DNA from: G963677085 sp963677085
Lineage (GTDB): Bacteria > Planctomycetota > Planctomycetia > Pirellulales > Thermoguttaceae
DNA: 64,000 nt
NCBI GenBank assembly: GCA_963677085.2
Contig: CAXXFH010000006.1
Location: 496,001-560,000, forward strand
Reading direction: 5' to 3'
Part shown: positions 32,515-42,053 of the stretch, piece by piece
Position numbering within the stretch: the first letter of the stretch is position 1
Layout of the letters: each line of letters begins with the position of its first letter
The notes under the pieces: model-generated
What the model was told of the DNA's origin: nothing
What the model saw: the letters and a program-made list of their open reading frames with translations, nothing else
The model's database searches: none
Position numbers and translations under genes: made by a program

Positions 32515-35454
32515 TTACTTGAATTTCACTTCATACGTTTCGCCGGTCTTCAACTCGATGGTTTCGGGACCGTCGATCACTTGGCCCTTCGGGGCGCGAA
32601 GCTTGTGTCGGCCGTTGGTCGTGGCTCGCACGATGGCACGTTCGGCGCGACCGTCGCGCCACTGAAGATCGACCTCTACGCCGCCTCGCCCACGCAGGCC
32701 GGCGACCTTTCCCGTCGGCCACGCATTGGGCAGTGCCGGCAAAAAGGCAAGTTCAAAACCTTCTTGGGGATTGCCGAGGTGACTCTGCAACAGCATCTCG
32801 GCGATGGCCGAGGTGGCGCCGAAGTTGCCGTCGATCTGGAACGGCGGGTGCGTGTCGAACAGGTTCGGCAGCGTGCCGTGTTGCAGCAGGCCCTTGAAGA
32901 TCTTGTACGCTCGATCGCCGTCTTCCAGCCGGGCCCAGGCGCACGTCTTCCACGCACGGCTCCAGCCGGTGGCTGCATCGCCGCGACGATTGAGCGTCGT
33001 GCGAATGGCCTCGGCCAACTCGGGCGTGCCGCGCAGCGTGATCTGCCTGCCCGGGTGAAGGCCGAACATGTGCGACACGTGCCGGTGTTTCGGTTCCGGC
33101 TCGTCGTAGTCTTCGACCCATTCTTGAAGCGCGCCTGTGCGAGGGCTGATCTGCAGCGGTGGTAAACGCTTCAGCGCGTCGACCAGTTCGGCGCGAAACT
33201 CGGTGTCGAACTTCCCGTCGGCCGCGTCCTTGGCCAGCACGTCGATCGAGTCGATACAGTTGGTGAACAGGTCGTGAATAATTTCCAGGTCCATCGTGGC
33301 GGCGTAGGTGAACATCGACACCTGACCGTCGGCCTTGCGGAAGCGGTTTTCGGGTGAGTGCGACGGGCAGGTTACCAGCTTGCCGGCCACGGGCGTGCCC
33401 TCGGGCGCTTCGACCAAAAAGTCGAGCATGAATCGTGCGGCGCCCTTCATCAGCGGATAGGCCCGCTGGCGGAGAAATGTTTTGTCGCCGCTGAACAGGT
33501 AATGCTCGTACGGATGCTGGGCGAGCCACGCAGCACCAACCGGCCAGACGCCCCAGACGCCGTCGGCCGGCACAGTGAAACCGAACGGGTCGGTCAGGTG
33601 ATGGACCACCCAGCCGTCGCAGCCGTAATGGGCCTTGGCTGTCTTGTTGCCCGAGTCGACGATCGAATCCATCAGATCGAACAACGGCTCGTGACATTCG
33701 GCCAGGTTGCAGTTTTCGGCCAGCCAGTAGTTCATCTGCAGGTTGATATTCGTGTGGAAGTCGGCGTTCCAGGGGGCCTTCATACGATCGTTCCAGATGC
33801 CCTGCAAGTTGGCCGGCATGCAACCGGGGCGCGAACTGCTGATGAGCAGATAACGGCCAAACTGGAAGTAGAGGGCGGCCAGCGCGGGGTCGTCGGCGCC
33901 GGCTTTCACCCGGGCCAAACGTTCGTCGGTGGGCAATTTGTGGGCCGCGGCGTCTACTTCCGCGTCGGTTCCGTGCAGTTCGAGTTTTACCCGATCGAAA
34001 AGCTCTCGATGCGTTGGCAAATAGTCGCTTTTGAGTTGGTCGAAGCCTTTCTGCGACTTGGCCAAGCGTTGTTCACACACCTTGCTCGGGTCGTCGTGGC
34101 GATAGGAAGTGGCCGCAGCCAGTCGCAGGACGATGTCGGACGCGTTGCGAACGACGAGCCGGTTGCCTTCGACAGCGATTTGTCCGTTGCCGCCGGCCTG
34201 CAATCGCGCTTCGTATTTCATTCCCTGGCCGCCGTTGACTGCGCCGCGGAGAATCAGCATGTCGGGAGCCAGGCCGACGACTTCGGCGTCTTGCTCTCGG
34301 GTGAGCGAGGCGGTAAACGAGATGGCGTCGGCCGGTTGTTGCTGATCGTTGCGCGCCTTCATGTAAACCACGAGGATGTTGTTCACCGGACAGGCGTGGA
34401 CCGTGCGGGTGAACTTTACGCCGTCGATCTCATAGGTGACAGCGGTCATCGCCTCTTCGAGGTTCAACTTGCGGCGGTACTCGGTGACTTGTTCGACGTG
34501 GGGAAATTCCAACCACAAATCGCCCAACGTTTCGTACGACTCGATACGGCAGGGAATGCCCATCATCGTTTCGCCCGCCAGACGCGTGGCCTCCGCGTTT
34601 TTGCCTTCGAACAGCAATTGGCGAACCTTGGGCAATGCCTCCAGGGCCTTCGGGTTGATGCGATCCTTGGGGCCGCCTGCCCAGAGCGTGTCGACGTTCA
34701 GTTGAATGCGTTCCTTGGCTACACCGCCGAAGACCATCGCGCCCAACGAACCGTTGCCGACCGGCAGGGCCTCGTTCCAGTTGGCTGCCGGTTGTTTGTA
34801 CCAGAGAGTAAGCGGCGCGTCGGGCGGGGTGGTCGTGCCGACGATCGTGGGCGCGACGAACAGGCCGTTGTGGCTAAGCTGCGCGAGGAGTTTTTGCATC
34901 GGCTGGCTGCCGGGCGCGGCCGGCCATTGGGCCCAGGCCATCTCGTCGCCCGTGCGAAACTGCCATCGGCCGGTCAGGTCGATTTCGCCCTTCGAACAGG
35001 CAAGCGAGACATCGCCACCGGCGAAACCTCCGCTGCCGCCTGCATCGTACACCCGAACGGCGATCAGGTTGTACGCCCCGGGACGAACCAGTTTCGCGTC
35101 GATCGGGTACACTCGCGGCTTGCCGGAAGCGCCGACGTAGTTGGGCGGCATCTGTCCGGTGGTGCCAACCTTGGTGCCGTTTACGAACGTTTCGTCGGCG
35201 TCGTCTACCCCGGGCAGCTTCAGCGTGAGCTTCTGGCCGGCCCAGTCATCGGGCACTTTGACGAAGCAGCGATACCAGGCGAAACCGTTGTAGGAGCCAA
35301 GCTCCTGGCTGAAAGCCGATTCCCACATGCCGGGCACGTTGGTCGTGGCCCAGTCGGTCTTGGGCGAGGCGGCCGTTGCCGTGGCCAGACCGAGCGTCAG
35401 TCCGAGTGCTAGGATCGCCAAGTTTCTACAGAACAGAAGAGCGTGTTTATACAT
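32515..35454 (-). CDS. GH95 family alpha-L-fucosidase with extra N-terminal beta-sandwich (2), exported
   Basis: 979 residues from ATG 35454; the open frame running on to 36870 is antisense to the permease and is not used. Signal peptide MYKHALLFCRNLAILALG ending ATA-AS. Residues ~30-230 form a sugar-binding, GH2-like jelly roll (WESAFSQELGSYNGFAWYRC, DDADETFVNGTKVG, YNLIAVRVYD) not found in the first GH95. Then the complete GH95 domain: LTLWYKQPAANWNEALPVGNGSLGAMVFGG, HTNINLQMNYWLAENCNLAEC, CPSHSPENRF, HPPFQIDGNFGATSAI. GGAG is placed upstream. It heads the GH95-GH29 transcript. The extra domain may add carbohydrate binding. Confidence 0.92.
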   Translation of the reverse strand: MYKHALLFCRNLAILALGLTLGLATATAASPKTDWATTNVPGMWESAFSQELGSYNGFAWYRCFVKVPDDWAGQKLTLKLPGVDDADETFVNGTKVGTTGQMPPNYVGASGKPRVYPIDAKLVRPGAYNLIAVRVYDAGGSGGFAGGDVSLACSKGEIDLTGRWQFRTGDEMAWAQWPAAPGSQPMQKLLAQLSHNGLFVAPTIVGTTTPPDAPLTLWYKQPAANWNEALPVGNGSLGAMVFGGVAKERIQLNVDTLWAGGPKDRINPKALEALPKVRQLLFEGKNAEATRLAGETMMGIPCRIESYETLGDLWLEFPHVEQVTEYRRKLNLEEAMTAVTYEIDGVKFTRTVHACPVNNILVVYMKARNDQQQPADAISFTASLTREQDAEVVGLAPDMLILRGAVNGGQGMKYEARLQAGGNGQIAVEGNRLVVRNASDIVLRLAAATSYRHDDPSKVCEQRLAKSQKGFDQLKSDYLPTHRELFDRVKLELHGTDAEVDAAAHKLPTDERLARVKAGADDPALAALYFQFGRYLLISSSRPGCMPANLQGIWNDRMKAPWNADFHTNINLQMNYWLAENCNLAECHEPLFDLMDSIVDSGNKTAKAHYGCDGWVVHHLTDPFGFTVPADGVWGVWPVGAAWLAQHPYEHYLFSGDKTFLRQRAYPLMKGAARFMLDFLVEAPEGTPVAGKLVTCPSHSPENRFRKADGQVSMFTYAATMDLEIIHDLFTNCIDSIDVLAKDAADGKFDTEFRAELVDALKRLPPLQISPRTGALQEWVEDYDEPEPKHRHVSHMFGLHPGRQITLRGTPELAEAIRTTLNRRGDAATGWSRAWKTCAWARLEDGDRAYKIFKGLLQHGTLPNLFDTHPPFQIDGNFGATSAIAEMLLQSHLGNPQEGFELAFLPALPNAWPTGKVAGLRGRGGVEVDLQWRDGRAERAIVRATTNGRHKLRAPKGQVIDGPETIELKTGETYEVKFK

Positions 35455-35630
35455 GGGCGGTGTCTCCGTTGGTTGGGCAAAGAGGATAATGCATAATCGG
35501 TTGGGGGAATAGCTATTATCTAACGCTGGGGGAGGGAATGCAAATTTGTGGACCCGAGGCGGTGGGTCCCACCGGACGCGGCCGGTGGGCTTGGAGGAGT
35601 GGGGGGAATAATGTTGTGATGGGGGCAGCG

Positions 35631-37037
35631 TTAGGTGGTGGGGGTGGTCGTTTTCGCGACGGAGCTTACTGCCACGCCGACGACCATGATGGCGGCGGCC
35701 CAAACCCATTCGTGGCTGCTGTGGCGCACGGCGTAGGTGATGCTGCACCACAGCATGAACAGGCTCGACAGGCAAAAAACGGCCGGAGTTACCGGGTACC
35801 AGAGCACTCGGTAAGGTTCGTGGCCCTCGCTCACACGACGACGCAGCACGAACAGTGCCACGCCGACCAGCAAGAAGAACAACCAGAAGATGGGCGTGGT
35901 GAATTCGACCATGCTCTGGAACCCGCCCTTGGCGTGGCGGCTCAGCGCGGCAAGCGGCGCGACCAGGGCCAAGGTGATCAGTCCTTGAAACAGCAGGGCC
36001 CAGACGGGCGTCTCGCGCCGGCTGCTCCACCGGCCGAACCAAGCGAACATCCGGTAGTCGCTGCCCAGGGCGAAGTAAATTCGGGCACCGGTGAGAATCA
36101 TGCCGTTGATGGCCCCGAGTGCCGAAATGCAGATCAACAGGCTGATCGCCCGAGCGGCCCAATCGCCGAGGACCAGTTGTAACACGTCCGCCGCGACGGC
36201 CGACGATTGCTGGGTACCGGCATAGCCCAACGCGTGAACGAACGCCAGGCTGACCAGCGTGTAGATCAACGTTACGGTGACTGTGCCCAGCACCAGCGCG
36301 CGAAGGATGTTTTTCTCCGGCCGGCGGACTTCGGCCGCAACGTAGCCCATCTCGTTGAAGCCACCGTAAGTGTAAAGGACGAGGATCATTGCAAGACTGA
36401 AGCCGTCGAGTGTGGGCAGAGCCGCCACCGGTGCCGGCGCTGCGGCGGCGTCGGCTCGCACGGTCAGGCCGGCCACAACGATGGCCGCCAGCCCGATCAC
36501 TTTGACCGACGTGAGTACGTTCTGCGTCCATTTTCCCTGCATGGTGCCGAGCAGGTTGATCGCTGTAAGCACGACGATGGAACCTAGGGCGTAGGTGAGC
36601 AAGGCGGCGTACTCGTTGCCCAAGATGGCGTCGAGCGGAAACAGCCGGTTGGCGTATCGCGCAAAGATGAACGCCATCGCGCCGATCGACCCCGGCCGGA
36701 CCACCCACATTTGCGACCACGCGAAGAGGAAACCGGTCGTGGGGCCGAAGGCTCGCGTGAGGTACACGTAGTCGCCGCCTTCCTGGGGATACGACGTAGC
36801 CAACTCGGCATAGCACAACGCCCCGACCAACGACAACAGCCCTCCCAGCAGCCACACGCCGACAAGCCAACCCAAATTGGGCAATTGGCTGGCGATCAAC
36901 GGAGTGGTTTCATAGATTCCGGCCCCGATAATGATGCCCACGATGATCGAAGTGGAATCGAACAACGTAAGCTGCCGCCGGGGCTGGACGGGGGCCGAGA
37001 TGCTCGGCGGCGATTCGGGCGAGGGGGGGGAAGTCAT
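35631..37037 (-). CDS. APC-superfamily amino acid permease
   Basis: 468 residues with about twelve hydrophobic helices and a Pro/Ser-rich cytoplasmic N-terminus. The first helix has the family signature SIIVGIIIGAGIYETTP, a glycine-rich broken helix that binds the substrate amino group; helix 3 region reads CYAELATSYPQEGGDYVYL, a hallmark of APC transporters, and YTYGGFNEMGYVAAEVRRPEKN follows in helix 6/loop. A proton-coupled uptake or exchange system for amino acids or polyamines is expected; the substrate is unclear. It lies upstream of the fucosidase genes on the same strand with a 176-base gap, so co-transcription is possible but not obvious. Confidence 0.88.
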   Translation of the reverse strand: MTSPPSPESPPSISAPVQPRRQLTLFDSTSIIVGIIIGAGIYETTPLIASQLPNLGWLVGVWLLGGLLSLVGALCYAELATSYPQEGGDYVYLTRAFGPTTGFLFAWSQMWVVRPGSIGAMAFIFARYANRLFPLDAILGNEYAALLTYALGSIVVLTAINLLGTMQGKWTQNVLTSVKVIGLAAIVVAGLTVRADAAAAPAPVAALPTLDGFSLAMILVLYTYGGFNEMGYVAAEVRRPEKNILRALVLGTVTVTLIYTLVSLAFVHALGYAGTQQSSAVAADVLQLVLGDWAARAISLLICISALGAINGMILTGARIYFALGSDYRMFAWFGRWSSRRETPVWALLFQGLITLALVAPLAALSRHAKGGFQSMVEFTTPIFWLFFLLVGVALFVLRRRVSEGHEPYRVLWYPVTPAVFCLSSLFMLWCSITYAVRHSSHEWVWAAAIMVVGVAVSSVAKTTTPTT

Positions 37038-37116
37038 GGAACCAAGGATACGTCTTCCGAGGGCGGTCGAAAAGGGGCGAGCAGTGAGGGGCGAGAGACG
37101 TGGGTGACAAAGCTAA

Positions 37117-37165
37117 CCTCGTTCCTAAGCCGGAGGCTTGGGAACCAGTTGAATTCTGGCTTGGG
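37117..37165. repeat. Dispersed GTTCC...GGGAAC palindromic repeat upstream of infA
   Basis: CGTTCCTAAGCCGGAGGCTTGGGAACC followed by TTCTGGCTTGGGAACC. The 271-base divergent spacer (37038-37308) must contain the promoters for the permease and infA; I could not identify them. Confidence 0.55.
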
Positions 37166-37308
37166 AACCAGCAGCAAGCCCCGTGGAAGGCCTTTCTTCC
37201 CCCCCTGGCTTGGCAAAGTGGAAGGGGCATGGTAAGTTGAAGGTTCGCTTGGGGTTGGGGGGAGTTACGGAAGTTACCTGTGTGCGACGACCAGGGGTCG
37301 GTTTTTTT

Positions 37309-37530
37309 ATGGCCAAAAAAGAAGAAGCAATCGAAATTGAAGGGATCGTGACCGAAGCCCTTGCCAACACACGATTTCGTGTCCAGTTGGAAAACGGTCA
37401 TAAGATCATCGCCCACGTGGCCGGCAAGATGCGGAAGCACTTTATCCGTATTGTGCCCGGCGATAAGGTTCGCGTGGAGCTTTCTCCCTACGACCTGACC
37501 AAAGGTCGTATCACCTACCGCGAGCGGTAG
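37309..37530 (+). CDS. infA: Translation initiation factor IF-1
   Basis: 73 residues, the normal IF-1 length. MAKKEEAIEIEGIVTEALANTRFRVQLENGHKIIAHVAGKMRK and the closing VPGDKVRVELSPYDLTKGRITYR are the OB-fold signature of IF-1, which binds the ribosomal A site during initiation. ATG 37309 follows a run of seven Ts with no Shine-Dalgarno sequence, which is unusual. It stands alone rather than in a ribosomal protein operon. Confidence 0.96.
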   Translation: MAKKEEAIEIEGIVTEALANTRFRVQLENGHKIIAHVAGKMRKHFIRIVPGDKVRVELSPYDLTKGRITYRER

Positions 37531-37875
37531 GGCTTCCTCTGCCCTGGCGGTCCGGCGGGAGCACCCGGCGCGGATCGCACTCTCGGGCATAGCTGCTGAT
37601 GAACAAAATGGCCAGCGTATGGGCTTGCGCCCTTGCTGATATTGCTCGTCTGCAAGTCTTCCAAGCGGCCGGATCGGATTTTCCGAAAAAATCTTCTTGC
37701 CGATCTCAAGATTTCTGCCTGCGCGTCGAATAGCCCGTCGTACTGCGTAGCTAGCACGACTCCTTTGAGTTGGATTACGACATTGAGCCGTGGCGCAATG
37801 CTACGCCGAGAAGGGGTTTCTTTTCGGTCTTTCGTTTCTCCCGTCATTTCATTGTTTCGTAGTGGAGGGTTTGTC
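37531..37875. other. 345-bp intergenic region, nothing recognised
   Basis: An open frame covers part of it but has no coding character. A GGAGGG ribosome site at 37864-37869 belongs to the next gene. No promoter or repeat recognised. Confidence 0.4.
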
Positions 37876-39561
37876 ATGAAACGCGCCGTGTTGCTTTTGC
37901 TGGTGGGAGCCGTGTTGTTTGGTTCGTTGTCGTTGTTCGCAGCGGCGGCGGCCGGACCGAAGGAAGTCAAACCGGTGGCCCTGCTGTCGGTGGCCAGCTA
38001 CGACGAATTGATGGGCGACATCGCCTACGTGGGCAAGATCTCCGACAATCCCGACTTGGCCGTGGGGTTGGAGGCCATGCTGAAGCTGTTTACCAAAAGC
38101 CGAGGACTGGAGGGGCTCGACAAAACGCGGCCGTTGGGCGTCGTCTTGCAGACCGATGGCACCGAGATGTTCGGCTACGGCATGATTCCCGTCACCGATC
38201 TGGAGAAGCTGCTCGACGTGCTTCGGCCGTTCACCAAGGGAATCGACGTGCAAGACGACGGCGTTTTCAAGATTACGACCGACGATAAGCCGCTTTACGT
38301 CGTCGAGAAAGACGGTTGGGCGTTGGCCAGCGATCGGGTAGACGTGGTCAAGCAGCAGCAACCTAGCCCGACTGAAACCCTCGAACGTCTTTCGGCCCAA
38401 TACGATCTGGCCCTGCAAATCCAAGGGCGAAACGTGCCGGCGAGTGTCCGCGGGAAGATTGTGGCCGATATGCGACGCGACAGCCAAAAGGACATGAAGC
38501 GGCGCGACGGTGAATCGGAAGAAGAACACGCTGTACGGGTGAAGGTTACCACACAGATCGTCGACGTGCTCGTCTCGCTGGTCGAGGACGTCGACGAAGT
38601 GACGCTCGGTTGGACTCTCGATCACCAACAGGAGAAGACGTTTGCCGAAGTGACCGTTACGGCTAAGCCCGATACGCCCACGGCCAAGCTGGTTGCCGAC
38701 TTGGACGCGACGAAGAGCCGTTTTGCCGGTTTCCTGCTGCCCGAGGCTACGATTTCCGGAAACTGGGCCGGCACGATGCCCGAGGTCAAAAAGAATGTGC
38801 TGAAAACCATCCTCAGCGCGGTTCGCAAGCAGGCGATGGCCAACATTGCGAAAGAAGATAAGTCGGAGGAAGAGAAGAAGGTTGCCCGACAGGTGGCCGG
38901 CGATGTGATCGACGTGGTGCAGAAGACCGTCGAAAACGGGCAGGTCGACGGCGGTATGGCCGTGGTGGCTGCGCCCGAGTCGTTGACCGTTTTGGCCGGC
39001 GGCTACGTGGCCGACAGCGCGCAGCTCGAAAAGCTTGCCCGACAGTTGGCCGCAATCGCCAGTTCCGAGAATCCGCTGATCAGCCGCTGGATTCAGTTCG
39101 ACGCCGGCGAGTGCGAGGGCGTGCGCCTGCACACGGTTTCGGTTCCGATTCCCGAGGATGCGAAAGATCGCGAGAAGGTGGTTTCGCTGATTGGCGAAAC
39201 GCTCGACGTGGTGGTCGGCATCGGCAAGGACAGCCTCTACGTGGCGGCGGGCCGCGACGCGATGAAGACCCTCCGGCAGGCGATCCAGCGTTCGGCCGCC
39301 GAAGCCTATCGGAGTGTGCCGCCAGTGCGGTTTTCGTTGGCCGTGAAATCGGTGGCGGAGTTCATTGCAGCGGTTGGCGAGGAGAAGGATCGTCCCCAGG
39401 CCCAAAAGCTTGCCCAGTGGCTTCAGGACCAGGCCGGCGCCGACCGAATCGAGTTGGTCGTCACTCCGGTTGAGCGAGGTGTCCGCTATCGGGTGGAGTT
39501 CGACAAGGGGATCCTCCGGGCCTTGGGCCAGATGAGCTTACAGGCGGGTAATGCCCAGTAG
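37876..39561 (+). CDS. Exported hypothetical protein, paralogue of the gene at 40115
   Basis: 561 residues from ATG 37876. Signal peptide MKRAVLLLLVGAVLFGSLSL..., cleaved near AAAAA. The mature protein has no named domain that I recognise. Blocks shared in the same order with the protein at 40115: SYDELMGDIAYVGKISDNP / GYDELVEDINFIGKLGNNP, the RPLGVVLQTDG / KPWGALVETNG block, VVEKDGWALASD / IKQQGGWAMLAD, LSAQYDLALQIQ / LSGRYDLAVGVA, and KxDGGMA. Probably an envelope protein of a planctomycete-specific family (~560-580 residues). No lipobox. Function unknown. Confidence 0.8.
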   Translation: MKRAVLLLLVGAVLFGSLSLFAAAAAGPKEVKPVALLSVASYDELMGDIAYVGKISDNPDLAVGLEAMLKLFTKSRGLEGLDKTRPLGVVLQTDGTEMFGYGMIPVTDLEKLLDVLRPFTKGIDVQDDGVFKITTDDKPLYVVEKDGWALASDRVDVVKQQQPSPTETLERLSAQYDLALQIQGRNVPASVRGKIVADMRRDSQKDMKRRDGESEEEHAVRVKVTTQIVDVLVSLVEDVDEVTLGWTLDHQQEKTFAEVTVTAKPDTPTAKLVADLDATKSRFAGFLLPEATISGNWAGTMPEVKKNVLKTILSAVRKQAMANIAKEDKSEEEKKVARQVAGDVIDVVQKTVENGQVDGGMAVVAAPESLTVLAGGYVADSAQLEKLARQLAAIASSENPLISRWIQFDAGECEGVRLHTVSVPIPEDAKDREKVVSLIGETLDVVVGIGKDSLYVAAGRDAMKTLRQAIQRSAAEAYRSVPPVRFSLAVKSVAEFIAAVGEEKDRPQAQKLAQWLQDQAGADRIELVVTPVERGVRYRVEFDKGILRALGQMSLQAGNAQ

Positions 39562-39578
39562 CTAGGATGCCCAAAAGC

Positions 39579-39977
39579 TAGGGCTCTGGCAACTCTTAAA
39601 CCAGGGGTTGTGGGTGCCATGCCCACACCTTGCGTGGGCATGTTGGTAGCGTAGTGAGTGTCCAATGCCCAAACCAAAATGACCAAGGAAGCACCAAGTT
39701 CGAATGACCAAACACCAGGGGTATCCAGTAGCGTGGAACGGGTGCTTGAGACTTATTGGTTCCGTGGTTGATTGTGGAACACTTCCTTGCGTCCTGTCCC
39801 GGGAGACCGGGCTCCCGTTGGTCGCCCTCGTTCCACAAGCAATGCAGGGCCCGATAGAAATTAGGATTTCGTGGTCATTTTGGTTTGGGCATTGGAACTT
39901 CCTCAAGGGCGTGTGCCCACGCAAGCGTGGGCTGAGCACGGCCTCCGATCCCCAGTTCAAGCCATTGACAAAGCCGA
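39579..39977. repeat. Nested repeat complex (interrupted MITE with inserted 24-bp inverted repeat element)
   Basis: Outermost, TAGGGCTCTGGCAA (39579-39592) plus the following CTCTTAAACCAGGGGTTGTG matches the end of the 3965-4099 element read inwards, and ATTGACAAAGCC near 39963 looks like its other end. Inside, 39662-39685 and 39872-39895 are perfect 24-bp inverted repeats (CCAATGCCCAAACCAAAATG...). Inside those, 39753-39847 is the copy of the 95-bp repeat at 19234. So three elements are nested. The spacer has no gene. Confidence 0.7.
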
Positions 39978-40114
39978 TCCCCTGGCAGGACGCCGTTTTA
40001 CGCGGTACACTTTCAAACGCCTAGGCAATGATTCGCAAACCCACCCAGCGTGGGGGTGCCGGCTTGTCTGTGCTGCGTCTTGCACCCAAACTCGTATCTT
40101 GAGGAGGAATTGTT

Positions 40115-41854
40115 GTGAGAAAAACCTTGTTGTCGACGTTGGCTGTCGCCGTGCTGTTAGGCCTTTGGTTGGTCGCGCCGGCATCGTCCGCGCAGGCTGC
40201 GGAGTGGAAACCGGTGGTTACTGTTTCCTTCTCGGGCTACGACGAGTTGGTCGAAGACATCAACTTTATCGGAAAACTGGGGAACAATCCCGCGCTGGGT
40301 AAGGGTGTCGAGGCGATGCTGAAGATGTTCGTGCTTCAGCTTCCTCCGGACCAGGAAAAGATTCCCGGGCTGGACACCAGCAAACCCTGGGGCGCACTGG
40401 TAGAGACTAACGGTGCACAATTCCGCGTCTACGGTTTTGTCCCGGTCACCGACCTGGGGAAAGTCGTCAAGCTTCTCGAGCAGACCGGCGCCCAGATCAG
40501 CGAAGGGGAAGGTGGTGTTTATGAACTCGACACCAATGCTCAGCCTGTCTTTATCAAGCAGCAGGGCGGTTGGGCCATGTTGGCCGATAGTCCCGATTCG
40601 TTCGAGGGCTTGCCGGCCGATCCGAGTGCGGCGATTCAGAATCTCAGCGGCCGCTACGACCTGGCGGTGGGCGTGGCCGTGCAGAACATTCCCAAGCCCT
40701 ACCGCGACATGGCCGCGGCCCAGTTGCAGCTTGGCGCCCAGGCCGGATTGCAGCAGAAAGAGGACGAATCCGACGAGCAGTTCGAGCTGCGCGTGAAAAT
40801 GTCGAATCGGGCGGTCAACGCAATCGTCAAGGGCATCAACGAAATCAACGACTTGACCCTCGGCTTCGCCATCAATCGCCAACGGTCCTTGACCCACCTC
40901 GATCTGCTGGTGACCGCCTTGGATGACACCGAGCTTTCCGAGACCTTTGGGCAAGTGACCGCCACCTCGGGTAGCTTCGCCGGCTTCGATTTGCCCGGGG
41001 CGGCCGTGTCGGGTACCTGGGCGGCCGGGTTGTCGGACAACATCATGCAAAAGCTGAAGAGCCAATTGGCCGATGCCAAGCAAACGGCCGTCACCGAGCT
41101 GAAGAACAACGAGGAGCTGTCCGACGCCGATCGCCAGTTGGCCACCGACCTGCTCGACGAAGTGATGAAGGTGGCCGAAGCCACGATCGATCTGAAGAAG
41201 ATCGACGGCGGGATGGCCATGATGCTCAAGCCGGAAAACGCAACCCTCGTGGCCGGCGGGATCGTTGCCGAAGGCGACCAGCTTCAGAAAGTCGTCGAGC
41301 GACTGATCAAACGGGTTGAAAAGGAAGAACCCGAATTGGCAAAATCGCTGAAACTGAACGTCGATTCGCATGAGGGCGTGAACTTCCATACCATGGACGT
41401 TCCTGCCGAAGACGAAGAGACGGCCAAGATGTTCGGCGATCCGATGGCCGTGACCGTGGGGCTCGGCAAAGACGCCGTGTACCTGGCTATGGGGCGTGAA
41501 GGGGTGGCCACGATCAAGCAGGTGATCGACGGCTCGAAGGAAGCGAGCGACCAAGATGCGGCAATCGCCCGAGTGGCATTGGCATTTGGCCCGATTCTTC
41601 AGTATGCCGCGACCACGGCACCCGAGGATCAGCAGCCCATGCTCCAGATGGCCGCGGCCATGGTGGAGCAGGCCGGCGAGAAGGATCATCTGTTGCTGAA
41701 GGTGCAGAAGATCCCCGGCGGGATTGGTGCCCGACTGGAGCTGGAGGAAGGCCTCCTGAAACTGATCGGTTCGGCCGGCAACATGGCGGCTGGCGGCGGT
41801 GCAGCCCCGGGCGGATTCCAGCAACCGGCTCCCGGCAACGATGGCGGATTCTAA
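40115..41854 (+). CDS. Exported hypothetical protein, paralogue of the gene at 37876
   Basis: 579 residues from GTG 40115, with GAGGAGG ~8 bases upstream. Signal peptide VRKTLLSTLAVAVLLGLWLV, cleaved near SSAQA-AE. Same domain order as the gene at 37876 (see the shared blocks there) with a C-terminal Gly/Pro-rich tail. Helical, Gln/Glu-rich stretches in the middle suggest alpha/beta envelope domains. Tandem duplication followed by divergence; the two copies are separated by the nested repeat complex. Function unknown. Confidence 0.8.
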   Translation: MRKTLLSTLAVAVLLGLWLVAPASSAQAAEWKPVVTVSFSGYDELVEDINFIGKLGNNPALGKGVEAMLKMFVLQLPPDQEKIPGLDTSKPWGALVETNGAQFRVYGFVPVTDLGKVVKLLEQTGAQISEGEGGVYELDTNAQPVFIKQQGGWAMLADSPDSFEGLPADPSAAIQNLSGRYDLAVGVAVQNIPKPYRDMAAAQLQLGAQAGLQQKEDESDEQFELRVKMSNRAVNAIVKGINEINDLTLGFAINRQRSLTHLDLLVTALDDTELSETFGQVTATSGSFAGFDLPGAAVSGTWAAGLSDNIMQKLKSQLADAKQTAVTELKNNEELSDADRQLATDLLDEVMKVAEATIDLKKIDGGMAMMLKPENATLVAGGIVAEGDQLQKVVERLIKRVEKEEPELAKSLKLNVDSHEGVNFHTMDVPAEDEETAKMFGDPMAVTVGLGKDAVYLAMGREGVATIKQVIDGSKEASDQDAAIARVALAFGPILQYAATTAPEDQQPMLQMAAAMVEQAGEKDHLLLKVQKIPGGIGARLELEEGLLKLIGSAGNMAAGGGAAPGGFQQPAPGNDGGF

Positions 41855-41895
41855 CGTCCAGCTAGCCGATAATGTGTAATTAATCGGGAAAAACC

Positions 41896-41944
41896 AGGGC
41901 GGTATCGGTCGCAATTGCTGGCCGATGCCGCCCTGTCCTTTTGC
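41896..41944 (+). terminator. Probable Rho-independent terminator
   Basis: AGGGCGGTATCGGTC (41896-41910) pairs with GGCCGATGCCGCCCT (41920-41934) with one or two mismatches, followed by GTCCTTTT. It lies 42 bases after the stop of the paralogue gene. Confidence 0.65.
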
Positions 41945-42053
41945 CCCGCCGCCGTGTCTTCTACAATAGAGTGATAGTTGCCTTGTTTTGAAGCTGGAGC
42001 TTCGGAACGAAGTTGCAGATCAGAACTCCCAAATCAGAACTCCCAAATTCTCC

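Noticed and set aside
35455..36870. Continuous open frame extending the second GH95 gene upstream to 36870 (1451 residues)
   Set aside because: The upstream part is Arg-rich and antisense-frame to the APC permease; a signal peptide with a ribosome site begins at 35454.
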